Assembly: GCF_024679245.1 (NCBI RefSeq)
Contig: NC_090182.1
Coordinates: 25,392,274-25,456,273, forward strand
Length of the DNA stretch: 64,000 nucleotides
DNA from: Pseudorasbora parva
Taxonomy: Eukaryota; Chordata; Actinopteri; Cypriniformes; Gobionidae
Direction: 5' to 3'
The stretch's first letter is position 1; every line of letters starts with the position of its first letter. Below, piece after piece: positions 1 to 18,200 of this stretch. The notes under the pieces are model-generated. The model worked only from the letters and a program-made list of their open reading frames with translations. It did no database searches and was not told the origin of the DNA. The translations under genes and the position numbers were made by a program.

Positions 1-125
1 CATCTGCCCCTAAAAAGCAACTTTATTTCTCATTACACGCTGGCAACAACTACAGGTGGTAAGGAATTAGGCCTCATTCATGTAACCAAATCACAAACTG
101 ACTGAACGCACACTCTTCTTGGTTT

Positions 126-275
126 CTATACTTTTTCTTTAGTCACTTTTGTGCCGTGTTCTGCCATGGATTCAAGGATGTTAGCGTCACCGAGACGAGA
201 GAATAAATCTCGAAATGTAATATGGAGCTGCGACCGTCTGGCCCTGTTGGGATGTTTGGACTCTACACGTGCCCA
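126..275 (-). CDS. Probable 3'-terminal coding exon of an unrecognised gene
   Basis: Reading the minus strand from 275 gives 49 codons and a TAG stop at 128-126. The peptide starts WARVESKHPN and ends GTKVTKEKV. Just upstream is a good intron end: a branch-like TTAATATTAAC followed by CCCAG at 278-276. The frame has a stop inside that presumed intron, so the exon must begin near 275. A minus-strand AATAAA (plus-strand TTTATT at 22-27) lies about 100 bp past the stop, as expected for a last exon with a short 3'UTR. The peptide is basic, then amphipathic, and does not look like simple repeat. I do not recognise the family. It lies antisense to cyfip2 and may be nested in a cyfip2 intron, since cyfip2 continues to the left. 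It could also be a chance ORF. Confidence 0.4.
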   Translation of the reverse strand, partial: WARVESKHPNRARRSQLHITFRDLFSRLGDANILESMAEHGTKVTKEKV

Positions 276-1002
276 CTGGGTTAATATTAAGAGGCTTCTT
301 TAGGATCCTTTCCTCCTAAGGAAGTCTTCCTTGCTTTCATGGCAGTCACGACTCCTCTCTGGCTGCCTGTGACGTCACGTGCTGGTGCACATCTGCTTCC
401 ATACACGTCTCTTCTCTTTACTTCTTCTGATGCCTGTTTCTCTTGTGTTTCTGTTTGGGTCTCTCTCTGAAGCATAGTGAATGTGTCGGATGATCATTGC
501 ACGCTGATCTCTCATTAACATCGTTTGTATTAGGGTGCTCTTCTGGTCTTCTCTCTCTTCTTGTTTGGGTGTTGTTCGGTGCTTGTTTTATTATTGTGAA
601 TGAAGTGATTTCTGCTCAAATTTCTGTACCTCACAAACTGGTCATTGCCATATATTGCCTTTAATTTAGAGTTTCCACCAACTGCCAGTCATATTTAATA
701 TCAGATAACAAATGTAATATCTAAATATTTTTTATGTTTCTGGTATGGAAGTTTGTGTCCACCATGGAATAAAAAAGGTTGTTACGACTCAAAATTGTTT
801 CTCGCATTTACAACTTTTTTAGAATTATTATTATTAAACTATTGTGATTAAAAAATAATTACAAGATATTAAATTGTGAAATATAAACTCACAGTTGTGA
901 CTTATTGTAAGATAAATTGCAAGATAAAAAGTATTTTTTTTATTTGTTCCGTGACAGAAGCAAACTTCCATATTCTGGGCCCAATATTATAATAAATGTT
1001 TT

Positions 1003-1327
1003 GGTAACACGGCCTTTACAGTAAGGTTTCATTTGTTATCATTATAACTACATTAGTTAACATGAAATAACAATGAACAGTACTTCTATAGCATTTATTA
1101 ATTTTAGCTAATGTTAATCTCAACATTTCCTAATAAATTCTTAAGATCAAAAACTGTAGCTGTTAAAATGAATTAATGCACTGTTAACCAACATGAATAT
1201 GAGCATTTGTTAACTTACATTAACAAAGTTTAATAAATGCTGTAAGAAGGTATAGCTCAATGTTAGTTCATGTGTTAATGCATTAACTAATGTTAACAAA
1301 TGAGATTTTATTGTAAAGTGTTACCAG
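1003..1327. mobile_element. Non-autonomous inverted-repeat element (MITE)
   Basis: The left end (TTGGTAACAC...TACAGTAAGGTTTCATTTGTTA) and the right end (TAACAAATGAGATTTTATTGTAAAGTGTTACCA) are inverted copies about 35 bp long. The interior is AT-rich and noncoding. Related ends recur near 7029, 9360, 41935 and 42270, so this is a dispersed family. Confidence 0.65.
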
Positions 1328-1829
1328 TCTTTTTGATGTGGTGGTATAATGAAACGAATAAAAATTCACAGTACATATTAATAGTTAGGGATGTGCAAAA
1401 CTGTTTTTTAATTTGTATGATCTGGAACTTATCGCATGCCACCCTTTAATTATATCAATTATCACTGGCACTTGACAACAGCTAAAGACGTGTATGCACT
1501 CATGCAAGTCCCTCAAACTTGCAAGTCCCTCAAACTTGCATACAGACATACATTTTGAGGTAATCGTTCTGCTGTCACACAGCCTGTTATAATAAGTTGG
1601 ATGCTATAAATGCTATTGAAGTGGGATTTTTAACCCACGCTAGCGCACAGATCCGACAATCCATTTACACAACCTGAGGTACGCACTTGTGTGATTATCC
1701 CCCTGCATGTCATAAGGTTGCTGACTGCTAGGCTAGGAGTACAACAGACTAGAATGTAGAACACACTAGTCTCGAGACAACTTTTTTTATTTATTTTTTT
1801 TTTTTTTTTAAGATAATGCCTTAAATTTT

Positions 1830-2702
1830 GTAAGGGATTGTTCACCCGAAAAAAATGAAAATTATCCCATGATTTACTCATCCTCAAGCCATCCTAGGTG
1901 TAAATAACTATTCTTTCAGAGTTATATTTTAAAAATATCATTGCTCTTCCAAGCTTTATAATGGTAGTGAAAGATAGTCCTGATTTTGAAGTCCAAAAAA
2001 ACAAATTCATAAATCATACCACTCTAGAGGGTTAATAAAGGCATTCTGAAGTGAAGCAATGGGTTTTTGTAAGAAAAATGTACATATTTAAAGCTTTACA
2101 CGGAAATAACTAGCTTCCAGCAGGCGGCCAATGGTTTACGGCATTGGCTTCTGACAACTTCTGACACGATGTATGACGTCAGATATAGGAGTAGCGTAAG
2201 CGTTGATGCCTCTCATGGTTCAAACAGGGCTGGGCAACAAACTCAAGCATTTTTCTTTAAAAAACTAGTTTTTGACTTCTAATTCATGACCAGTGTTTTG
2301 TTTTGCTCTATCCTCTGCACTTCCACATTCGTCAATGTTATGCATCAGGTCAGGGGTGACTCTTTCACCATAAATCGACGTGTATGGCCATCTGTCGAAA
2401 GCTAGTTATTTTTATAGTTTTAAATATGGATTTTTTTTCTTACTTTAATGCAATGCTTTGCTTCAGAAGGCCTTTATTAACACCCTGGAGCCATGTGGAT
2501 TATTTTTATGATGGGTGGATTTGTTTTTTGGACCCTGAAATCCGGTCTGCCATTCACTACCATTATAAAGCTTGGAAGAGCCAGGATATTTTTTAATGTA
2601 ACTCCAAATGTGTTCGTGTGAAAGAAGAAAGTCATATACATGGCTTGAGGGTGAGTAAATCGTGGGGTATTTTTCATTTTTGGTTGAACTAACTCTTTAG
2701 GG
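1830..2702. mobile_element. Long foldback element
   Basis: The left arm (AAGGGATTGTTCACCCG..., 'ATTTACTCATCCTCAAGCC', 'AAGCTTTATAATGGTAGTGAA') is repeated in inverted order on the right ('CACTACCATTATAAAGCTT', 'GGCTTGAGGGTGAGTAAAT', '...TTGAACTAACTCTTTAGG'). The arms exceed 200 bp around an unrelated centre (about 2060-2460). The ends belong to the 'GTTCACCCAAAAATGAAAA' group common in cyprinids. Short ORFs at 2384-2883 arise inside the arms and are not genes. Confidence 0.7.
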
Positions 2703-3120
2703 CACAAAATGTTGATAGAAAAAGTAAGCCATGTAGCAATGACCAAGGACAAAATAGTGTTAAATGCAAGAACATGCCACCCTTTAATATGGTGACCAGC
2801 TGATTTTCCACAAATGTATAACCTCCAGTGCACAAAACTAACATAGTCCTCTCAAAAATATGGAGACATAATAATGGGAACACTGCAGGGTGTGTGTTTT
2901 GAAATGTTTAAAAAGTAAAGTTAATTTAGTATACAAACATTATTTTGATGGCTGTAGTGGTGATACTTTGAAGGATGAATTTAGACATGTAATCCTGTCT
3001 GAGAATTTATGTCTCTTAATTCATGTCCATTAAAGCACTGCGCTAAAACAAATAAAGCTTGAATAAATAAGTATTTAAAAATAGATAAACTTGATCATTC
3101 TGACATAACATAATGTTTTT

Positions 3121-3123
<3 letters not shown>

Positions 3124-3166
<43 letters not shown>
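3124..3166. repeat. (AT)n microsatellite
   Basis: Uninterrupted alternating TA run of about 43 bp. Confidence 0.95.
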
Positions 3167-3172
<6 letters not shown>

Positions 3173-3237
3173 TGCTTTTACTATATATTTGTATAGACCA
3201 GATTAAAAAACTTTACAGAAGAATCAAATAATTAAGC

Positions 3238-4357
3238 CCAAGGTATACTTCAGCTGTCCGCGTTCCACTATGGTCCATGTACTATCCGCTCAAGGTTCGC
3301 ATGCAGCCTAATTTTGTGTCTGCGTGGATAGCGTATGCGCAAGGTGACTGTTGAGATGGAAGGGTCCACTAGGTGGCAATATGAAGTTGTGGAAGAAGAG
3401 TGCATAATAAACAATGCAAAAAAGTAGAGTGATTCTATAATTGGATACATTTTGCATTTCAAAAAGATAAGAAAAAAATTGTTCACTAATAGAAATTCTG
3501 CCCAGTATTCTTCTTTTAAATTTTTTTATTGAATAATTCAGTGCTAGCCAAACACAAAGTTACTTCATTTGTTGACTCTTTATAGTATTGTTTGTGAACT
3601 CTGTTACAGACAAATTCCGCAATGTGTAAAAATAACATTGGTAACAGAGTTTGACTGTAACAGGATTGACAATTTTTTGCTTTTTAGCCAAAAACTCCAC
3701 TTGCTAGCATAAATGCTAAGAGCACATGGCACTAATGAAATCATGATTAAAAGAGATAAGTCAGTGATAAATTAAGTTTTTCTTTTGAATTGTAACAATT
3801 TTGACGTTTAAAAAAAATAAAACTTGGTGGTGTAAAAACTTTAGATTAAAATATTTTCTTAGAGAGAACACCTGACCTACCTTTCAATGTATTTGGATCT
3901 TATCAGTGAAGGAAAGTGACATCATTTCCTGGCTAGCATCTTACATAGTTGTGGAAGATAATTCCACCAATTTAAAGGGAAACTATGGTACCGTAAAGGA
4001 ATTTACGTGACATTTATTGATTCATTTTCATAAGATTAAAGTTATTTTTAAACAATTTAATGTTGTAGAATTAGGAAGATTACTATGAAGGGCTTTTATA
4101 ATAAAAGAAATGAAGTATTACCCAAAAAAAAGTAAAATGTAATTATTTTGATTGCATTATACATGATGGCAAAAATGCACTGACTAATTCAGACAACAAA
4201 AATGTCCTGTAAATGACGCCCTCTGATGAGCATAGAAAAGCAGTTGCACTGTGCATGTTAAACTCATGTCCGGCCGCACTCATCCGTGGTTTGAAAGCTG
4301 TGCGGACACAACTGTGTGAGACAGAGCGGAACGCAGAAAATGAAGTATAGCCAGGCC
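3238..4357. mobile_element. Inverted-repeat DNA element, about 1.1 kb
   Basis: The left edge 'GGTATACTTCAGCTGTCCGCGTTCC' and the right edge 'GGAACGCAGAAAATGAAGTATAGCC' are imperfect inverted copies. The interior has no transposase-like ORF, so a non-autonomous element is likely. It ends about 250 bp before the first visible cyfip2 exon. Confidence 0.5.
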
Positions 4358-4552
4358 TTTAGATAAGATCCTTTATCAATACTATATTTGGTATAATCAT
4401 ATCATTCAGACTGAGATTCTCATTCAACATAAATGTTACATAAATATCATCATATTTAGGGTCACATTACATTTTCATATTATGACTAACCCATTTTCAC
4501 ACTAATTTGTGTATTATGTGTGTGTTATGTAAAGCTTCATTTAACAGTCTGA

Positions 4553-9970
<5,418 letters not shown>

Positions 9971-11490
9971 ACAAACTTTGACTTCCAGCTGTCCTATTCT
10001 TCCTCTGGTGTGACATTGCTCTCAAACGTAGTGTACAGGGCCGTTGAGCTTTCAAGATTGCCTCAGTTTTATTTAAATAAGAGACAAACCTCCAGTCTCG
10101 CCACATGGTTAAAAAAAACACAGTAGATTATGTCCCAGATGTTATCTAACCCTTATAAATATCAAGACTCCGCACCCATTTTCCATTTAATGGAGAGGTG
10201 AAGTAACCCGGTTTGAGAGATATAGGACTGCTGAAGATTTCCCAGGTCACCAGAGGACATTTTAACAAATGTTGTTTAAGTTCTAGTTTAAAAGAAAGAA
10301 AAGAAAAGTAAATCTAAATTACTTTTGATTATAAATAACTATTAAGAGAAAACATAATTGATGTCAGTTTAGTTTTTCTTTTTTTAATTCATGCCATAAA
10401 GATATGATTTCATTTATAATAGTATTTGCATGTACCTCACAAATCCCATATATCCTAACATTGTTTGTACTGTAATGTACAGACCAAAAAGCAAGAGTAC
10501 ATTGACTATGGACACGAATGTCCAATAATTTCTCCCCTTCAAATATTTTTATGCCCAGAATTGTTTACAGAGTTCTGTTCTCTTTATTGTATTACAGCAC
10601 TGGTTTACAGATCTTTGCAAAATCCGTCATTTGTAAATGCTGTCGAAATTTGCTTGTAGTACTTGTTCTAATTTTATTGGTACTAAATTGGTATCAGTAT
10701 TTGCCTCAACTATTGAAAAGTAACCTCACTTATCATTTCTGTCGGTTTAATCGCAGTCTTTGACTGTTAATTTGGGCTATTTTATACACGATATGTGTAA
10801 ACTAGTGAAGCAGTTCGCCATTCTAAAGTACTAATAACTGGATTTGTGCTGTGATGACATCTCTTTAATCACCTCTTAGTTGTTACAGACTGCAGTAGTA
10901 TTACTGCTTTACCTTGACCAATATCGGACAAAAAGGGAAAATGTTGGACATCTATTGTTTCAATATCACAGTTACTAAAACATCCAGAAATATTTCAGTA
11001 TTAATCCTCACAGGCCCTTTGCTTCAGCAGTGTTAGCAGATTGACAAGCGTTCTTTTCGATTTTGTAATTTATGTGGCTATTGTAAATGTAACCTCATGA
11101 ATGCTCATCATATTCTGTTTTTTTCCAAGAGTTTTCAGATTGATTTTAATCTGTTTTTAAATAACTGTTGAATTAAATGGGTATTTTCCAGTAATCTATT
11201 TATGCATAAAGTTGATTTTTCTTGCTCTTGGAAGGGTTAGTATGTGAATGACGATGGAAAAATGTTTTGGCATTTAAGGAAGCGCCGTTTTAAAAACTCA
11301 AAGCATGACCGGTGTAATTTATTGTCATCATGGATCTATTTGTGACATGAGATTTTTGTTCATATTGTTGTACAAGTGATCATGTTTTGAAATACAAAAA
11401 AAGGAGAAAATAATACAATGTACAACAAATGGTTCTGAAAAGGAATTATAATAATGTTGTATTTCCATGAAATAAAAAAGATCTAACTGA
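9971..11490 (+). other. cyfip2: cyfip2 3' untranslated region
   Basis: From the stop to a canonical AATAAA at 11471-11476 there is about 1.5 kb of AT-rich sequence without recognisable repeats, which fits a long 3'UTR. The ORFs at 10465-10763 inside it have no support as genes. Confidence 0.65.
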
Positions 11491-12109
11491 AACGGGCTGA
11501 TTCATTTGAATTATTTTGCATTAAACTTCAATTAATTCACTTTTAGTGTCAATTATAATTGCAGCCTCTATAGGCTACCACAATCCAACATCTTCCAGTT
11601 TAATTATAAAATAATAGGTCATTTTGCGACTCTTTTAGATATTTTCTGAGGTGGAATCACAGCCCTTTGATCATTTTTGGTAGCAGCAAAGTCAAGAGTG
11701 AAATGCTTACCTCATGTAGCCTCAAACTTTATTTAATAAGTTAAGAAGGCTATTTATTTAAGGAGTCTTCATATAGTTGTGTTAATGCCCAATTGGTGAT
11801 TTAATCAGTAAGTTCCTGTGATTTTTCACACCTTCGGTAGGTCTGAATAGGATGTAATTAATTGCCTTGTTTTTAAGAACATTTCATCTAATGCAGGAGG
11901 CACTTAGCACTAGATAAACATTTCCTCCACATGGGGATGATGATGGCACAGCTGGAAATGTGAGGAATCCACACAGTTGTTGTTGTTTTTTTTTGTTTTT
12001 TTGTTTTTTTTTCAATTTCAAAACTAAGTCCATTTGGGAAAGTTTCAACGATGTTATGAATATTTTGGTCACTTTTCTTTTGATGATATGAATCCACAAC
12101 TCATAATGT

Positions 12110-12350
12110 CTGTTTTGTAAGAGCAGGAGTGTTTCTTGAGGCCTCTGATTGGCTGAGCCGAATGGGCAGGCAGAGGAGGGTGCTGCTTTTAAATGGCACA
12201 CAGAGTAAATGTTTGCTTTCCATCAATAAAAATGACACCCAACACCCCCAATCCGCCAAACAGCTGTCTCTCACAATGGAGAGGACGGAGATGTGGAGGG
12301 AGAGAAAAGGAAAGGGGCGAGCTGTGACCACTGAATGAGACACAATGCCA
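12110..12350 (+). promoter_or_regulatory. Candidate foxa upstream regulatory block
   Basis: This is a non-repetitive, relatively GC-rich island in AT-rich, repeat-laden surroundings, about 0.9 kb upstream of the foxa start codon. It contains 'GTAAATGTTTGCTTTCC', in which TGTTTGC matches the forkhead core, and 'TGATTGGCTGAG' (a CCAAT box on the reverse strand). Composition and position suggest a conserved noncoding element; conservation was not tested. Confidence 0.3.
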
Positions 12351-12385
12351 ACTTTACAGACTGAAAAAAAGATGGATATTGTGTG

Positions 12386-12465
<80 letters not shown>
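12386..12465. repeat. (AT)n microsatellite
   Basis: About 80 bp of alternating TA following a GTGTAT start. Confidence 0.95.
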
Positions 12466-12469
<4 letters not shown>

Positions 12470-13009
12470 CAGGAACTTTTGAGGGCCAATTATTTTTTAA
12501 CCATCAGCATTTATTTTCAAATTACATCAATAGATTTGAGAATTGATCACCCATTAACCATACAAATCTTATTTAGGCCTAGAAAAGATTATTCAAATTA
12601 GTATAAAATATTCTTTCTTTCTTTATAAATTATTTCTTTCTTTCTTTTCTATCTCCATACACAAACACACACACACACACACACAATTCCTTTTTTAATT
12701 TCGAACCATTCTGCTTTTAATTCCAGTTATATCTTTATGGAGCTAATAGTGTGCAAAAACTAAATTATATGAGAAATAAAGAAATTTCAAGACCATTGAG
12801 CAATATCATGAGATAATCTGACCATTGTTGTTATCTTGAACGTTTACTTTAAGTCGTATGAACACAATGTTTTGGGCTAGGCCTAAAACTGTCAGGCCGT
12901 TTTGTGAAATTTCAGATTATTGAAGGCGTACGTATAATTGCTGAATACAATAAAGTCAGTAAAGCAGTGTAGGCTATGGAGCAGAGGGCAGGACATGGGC
13001 AGGACTGGT

Positions 13010-13242
13010 CAGAGGGCGGGAGATCGGCACTCATATATGTGACTCAGTCAGTCTGTGAGGAGCAGCACACTTCCAAACTTTCCTGACTGGACTCCTACAG
13101 CAGTTTATACACATGGTGTGGGATTTCCAAATGCGCTGTGGTCCAAATTGGCATTTAAATATAGTTGATTTCAAGTTCACTCTGGAATTTTGCATTATTT
13201 TGCAATTAACTAGACTATTTATTTAATTGAATATCAGAAGAC
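13010..13242 (+). promoter_or_regulatory. foxa: foxa core promoter and 5'UTR
   Basis: Contains the TATA-like 'CATATATG' at about 13032-13039, the AP-1-like 'TGACTCAGTCA' beside it and 'CAGTCAGTC' downstream. It leads without repeats to the ATG at 13243. The preceding 'GGGCAGGACATGGGCAGGACTGG' gives a GC-rich upstream flank. The transcription start would be about 13060-13070, by inference. Confidence 0.4.
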
Positions 13243-13437
13243 ATGATTGACGAAGTAAAACGTGAGAGAGGCGATCAATGGATGTCATATTACTCAACCG
13301 AGGTATGTTCTCCACATGGGAGAAAACATTCAATTTACCTGTAATTTCTTATTTATTTCGTCTAATTATTGTTAACTTCAGTTGTTTTGGGAGAAAATAT
13401 TTAAATTATTTTGTATAATCCCCTAAACAAATAGAGC

Positions 13438-13525
<88 letters not shown>

Positions 13526-13544
13526 CTATATATATATATATAGG

Positions 13545-13624
<80 letters not shown>

Positions 13625-13675
13625 CTAGCCTAAATTAAGCTAGTTCTATTTGTTTAGGCGATTATACAAAATAAT

Positions 13676-13722
<47 letters not shown>

Positions 13723-15918
13723 TGTAGCCTACTAATGACGTGTTAGGCCTGTGTCATAACTGACGCATAAAACAAATTAGCCTTTAGTTAAAAAAAATAT
13801 CTTAAACTCATCAAACATAGCCTATATGTTTTTTTTCCTTTTAGAATTCTTCTAATTCATTCAAACATATTTTCCATCAAAACAGAACAAATCCTTAAAA
13901 AAAAATATATAGTCTAGAATAGGTGACTTTTTTTTATCTGTAGGCTATGACTCAGTCACGTTAGGCATATGTATGCATATCTATGGTAGGAACCTACGTG
14001 TGTTTTCATCGCGTGTGTGTGTGTGTGGTCTCGCAGCAGTTAATTGATTGACTCTGTGATTGTTTTGAATGTCTCGCGCTTTGACACTCGTGTACGACTT
14101 ACAATCGGCCCAGCACGGGCTCATAACCAGAGGGGCGTTTCGGAATCCAGAACACGAAAGCGGGGTTCCGACATGAAAGGGCCGAATTATTACGAACGGT
14201 GTCCATTTGGGGGGGACAAGAACAACTGAGAACAGCAGTCGCGCCCCCAAAAACCCCTCTGTCATGAGATAGAAAAAAGGCGGACGGTGAGTGACTTAAA
14301 AAGAGACAAAACAAGGGCGAGAAGAAAAGCCGGACTAGCTGGATAATGGGGTTATCGGCTGGGTGGGTGGTCAGAATACATTTACATCGCGTTACCCAAG
14401 GATCGAGGTTTGGTTATGAAATAATGTTTAGGCTCTATGGATCTATGATGAATCTATTAGGAAATGTTGCACACTTAAAGTCCAATATTAATGAGTTAAT
14501 ATTAGTATTTGTTTCCCAAATAATGCATTACCAAACTGATCAAAAAGCCTGTAAAGTCCTGTAAGGCAGAACATTAAACGGTCTATTAGCTAACATTTTG
14601 ATTTGCCCCCATCTTTTTTAAGAGACACATTCAAAAACAATTGTCTTTGATTTATATATTTATAAACACATAAATTATTAGATATTTAATTAGATATTTG
14701 ATGTTTTTTTTATGCATTTTTTTCATGTGATTTTTTTCCACAAGGCCTTGGTTTATTTCGGATTTCGGACTGTGGCCCTGCACAATAATAGTTAATGAGT
14801 GTTCTTTTCCGTAATAATTCCGTAATTTCTCATCTTTGCAGGTGTATTATGGAGCAGACAGCCTGCCGTTGGGCCCCAGAGGATATTCCCCCCCAGAGCA
14901 TCACTTCCATAGTTACGGCCCATCGTGTGATTCAGTAGCTGTGGGGAACACCGGGAGGCTTGAAAGCCCAGTGGGAATACTGCCTCCACCAAACCCCAAA
15001 GGATACGCTGAAAGCCACTCCAATGAACCAGAGTTTCCGACACTTAAATCAGTTTACAGACGGACCTTAAGCCATGCAAAACCACCGTATTCCTACATTT
15101 CTCTTATCTGCATGGCAATCCAGCAGTCACCAGCCAAGAGACTGACTCTGAACGAGATCTACGACTGGATCCGCCAACTCTTCCCGTATTACAGACAGAA
15201 TCAACAGCGGTGGCAAAACTCCATCCGCCATTCCCTGTCGTTCAACGACTGCTTTGTGCGCGTGCCGAGATCGCCAGACTCACCAGGGAAAGGCTCGTAC
15301 TGGGCCCTGCACCCCGACTCTGGTAACATGTTCGAAAACGGCTGCTACATGCGTCGCCAGAAGCGCTTCAAGTGCCACAAGGCGACGTCGCCATCAGCAA
15401 CGAAAAATTTGGATGGGGAAGCTGTGAAAGTTGAAGGGAAGAAAAAAAAGGTGGAGGTCAAGACAGTCATCTCTTCTTGCAAATCACCTGTACCTCCTTC
15501 GAGTGACGCCACAACACAGCATTCAGCCGTTTTACCAGTGTCCTATCCAACCACCAAAGCACCTTCTCCTTCCCATCTTCCTCAGCATCTTACTCACTCA
15601 CACGCTTTGTTTCCCACCCAGCCTCCAGAGATCTCAACACACTTGCCCTCTCTGAGCGTGCCATTCCAAACAATGCCCAGCCCCAACTTGCAGTCTGTCC
15701 CGTCAGCCTCCATGGAAACCAGTTTGCACTGTGAACCAACATCCCAACACCCTATTTCTGTCCCGCGAATTATGGACTTCCAGTATTGCGAGACCCCTGT
15801 GAGTTACCCGGTTTACTGCCAGTCAAATTCCCATCCTAACTTCACCTCGTATGCTGGAGACCCCGTCTACTATCCTGGATTTAGCATGTGTTCTGCTCCT
15901 CTTTTGAGTTCCTCCTGA
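13243..15918 (+). CDS. foxa: FoxA-class forkhead transcription factor (2 exons, 378 aa)
   Basis: Exon 1 13243-13302 encodes [20 protein letters not shown], resembling the FoxA N-terminus (MLG.VKMEGH...W.SYY). Exon 2 14842-15918 completes 378 residues; donor GTATGT, acceptor TTTGCAG, phase 0. The forkhead domain is at about residues 98-198, with [18 protein letters not shown], the recognition helix [15 protein letters not shown] and the FoxA-typical [18 protein letters not shown]. The C-terminal [19 protein letters not shown] resembles the conserved FoxA C-terminal activation motif; the linker is Ser/Pro/Thr-rich. FoxA proteins are nuclear pioneer factors that open chromatin in endoderm, floor plate and notochord. 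ICMAIQQ in place of the usual ITMAIQQ and a divergent linker suggest the fish-specific foxa rather than foxa1, foxa2 or foxa3; this paralogue call is an inference. A TTG-initiated reading of exon 2 alone is not the real start. Confidence 0.88.
13403..13678. repeat. Inverted repeat flanking (AT)n in foxa intron 1
   Basis: The 38-bp arm at 13403-13440 (AAATTATTTTGTATAATCCC...) is repeated inverted at 13641-13678 (...GATTATACAAAATAATTT) with few mismatches. Between them is about 180 bp of (AT)n (13440-13621) interrupted twice by AGGCTA. Folded, it would be one long hairpin starting 100 bp after the exon 1 donor. Confidence 0.8.
13677..13723. repeat. (TTTA)n microsatellite
   Basis: Roughly eleven tandem TTTA units directly after the inverted repeat. 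Confidence 0.95.
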
Positions 15919-18200
15919 TCTTCTGTAGCGTATTAAGGGCTATTAAAAATCAATCTGTTTCTGTTTAGATTCTTATAATTGTTGTATATATTAGTTAATG
16001 GACGCCCCATAGCTGGAGAAGTATCTGTTATCTGATACTAAAGGATTTCTGTGATTCTGTGCAAATGATTTGGATAAATTCAATTGAATTGAAGATGTTT
16101 GAAGATACATATCAACATGAATTCCATGCTGTAAATCTCTAGTAAAGTTTTAAACGTTCAAAAAGGTGTTCCTTCTGTTATTTGCATGTATGGTTTAAGG
16201 TGCAAGATTATAATCCCACTTTTACATTATTTTACTGCTGCATTTTTTAAATTCCTCAAGAGAGTGTTTGGGGAAGAATCAACTCAACTCAACTCATTGT
16301 CCTGCTCACATTGTAAAAGATAAACATAATTTCCTGCCTTAACATTCCTCACACTAACCAAGACAGCCACACTGAAAATTAGTAGCCCTTTAGTAGCCCC
16401 CTTTAGATACCAATAAAAATGAATAAAATCGACATCACAAACAGCAGACTCTGATATATATATATACAAAAGTAGAGTAGACATTTTTGTAATGATGTAC
16501 TTTGTGCTTTCTTTTTCTTTTATTATAACATGGTGAAGAATGTGTATGTATACCTCATATGTACTTGATGAAGCTCAGTACATTCTGTGGGGTTTAAATT
16601 AAAATTATTGAAAAAAGATGATTATGCCTGTAGTTCTTTAAGTAATGACATTTAAATAATTTACAAACTAACATAGAAATAACCAACAGAAATATTGTGC
16701 ATTTATGCATTCATTTACTATTGAGTTTGAAATAAAAGTATCATTATGGTGCCAAGCATGGTTAGAAGAAAAATAGATAAATGATATATGATAAAATAAT
16801 TATATAATATTAAATAAATAAATGCATATTCATTACAAGTATGAATGAGCACTTAACCTCATCATTACATTTGAATGGTGCATTAAATTTCCTATTTTAG
16901 CTTATGCTACTCTAAGCTCATCTGCAATTCATCTGCAAAATGAATAAATGTAAATGCAAGTAAATGAGTTTAAAATTAAAAATTGCATATTTATGTCACT
17001 AACAGGCAGAAAAACCTGAATAAAATGCACAAACCAATCAAACTACTGATTTACTCATGATATGGGATAGGGTAATACTAATGGACAGTGTCCAGACATG
17101 GCTTGCGATTTTGACTGTCTGATGGGCTGAATGCTAGCAGTAGAAAGGTTGCGACCCCCTCCAACCCCTCCTAGCCTAACCTTTGATTCCTGGGTAAGCA
17201 GGATTGTGTTTGAGTGTATGAGAACAAAAGGAAGACACTGGTCTTAATGGTGGACCTCCCCAAAGCAGTGTCTTCTCAACAATGGGACACAGGGACACCC
17301 ACAGCGATCTGAGCAGAAGCCACAGACCCCTCAGTGTGTGTCCGAGATTCAGAGAGAGGGCGAGACGTGAGGAGTTCATGAGATTTCAGGGTTGTGATCT
17401 GTTCCTGAGATGGTTATTGTCTTCTTTAGAAGTCGGCCCGTCTTCAGATTTTGCTGTATATGCTCATATGATGGATGACTGTGCTGTTGCTTCCTGAATA
17501 TCTGAAGTCTGGCTATGTGTGTATTCAGTTCTAAGCAATAGAAGGGTGCGAACTGTGATTTGTAGAGTGTGAAGATGCTGTCTGTAGGTCATCAGTAGGC
17601 CAGCTGAGGATACAGACTGGTATTTTTGGTATGATCAAAAACATGATCTTCATGAATGTACTATTGCTCTTAACTGCTTTAGATAATAGCATAAATCAGA
17701 TTAAATGTAATTTATTGAAATTAACATTCAATTGTCAACACTGATAATAATAAGACATTTTACTTAATAAGATAAGATTATTTTACAAATAGGCATATTA
17801 AAATGATTTTTGAAGGACGAAGAAAGGATGAAAATTCAAAAAACAAATGACACACATATCAAATGTACAATCCCCCAAAGTTCTGAACGATAGCTACTGT
17901 AAAAGAGAAAGAACAATTAATTGAATACATCTTAAAATAATAATTTAATTCAATAAATAATTCATTCAAAAGTGTATATTAATGTGTAGGTCACTGTTCT
18001 GTTAAAACTTTACACCATTCATAATCAGTGTTTTTTCATGTTGTAAACAATCCTATGTTGTGACAGTTTTAAAGTACAAAATTCACAGGTCATAAAAAAG
18101 CTGCATGCACAACAATTATTAAAGAATTACGAAAGCGTGTCACACCGCAGGATAGGTCGCCTCCAAAAAGTATTGGTTACCAAAACGCATAAGATAATAT
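15919..18200. other. foxa 3' flank and intergenic sequence
   Basis: The first several hundred bases are probably foxa 3'UTR: an AGTAAA lies near 16141 and AATAAA at about 16732. No gene is seen further on. The region 17040-17560 is non-repetitive, richer in GC and contains 'AACCTTTGATTCC' (TCF-like); it could be regulatory. The short ORFs at 17176-17497 show no family resemblance. Confidence 0.4.

Larger units (their letters stand above)
11491..12960. other. Intergenic region between cyfip2 and foxa
   Basis: No gene seen. It holds a poly-T/G patch (11978-12015), a non-repetitive block at 12110-12350 listed separately, an (AT)n run at 12386-12465, a TTTC patch near 12613-12650 and a short (CA)n at 12663-12684. 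Confidence 0.6.

Noticed and set aside
14836..15918. foxa starting at TTG 14836 as a one-exon gene
   Set aside because: The TTG lies in the splice acceptor TTTGCAG. Exon 1 at 13243-13302 supplies a FoxA-like N-terminus in phase.
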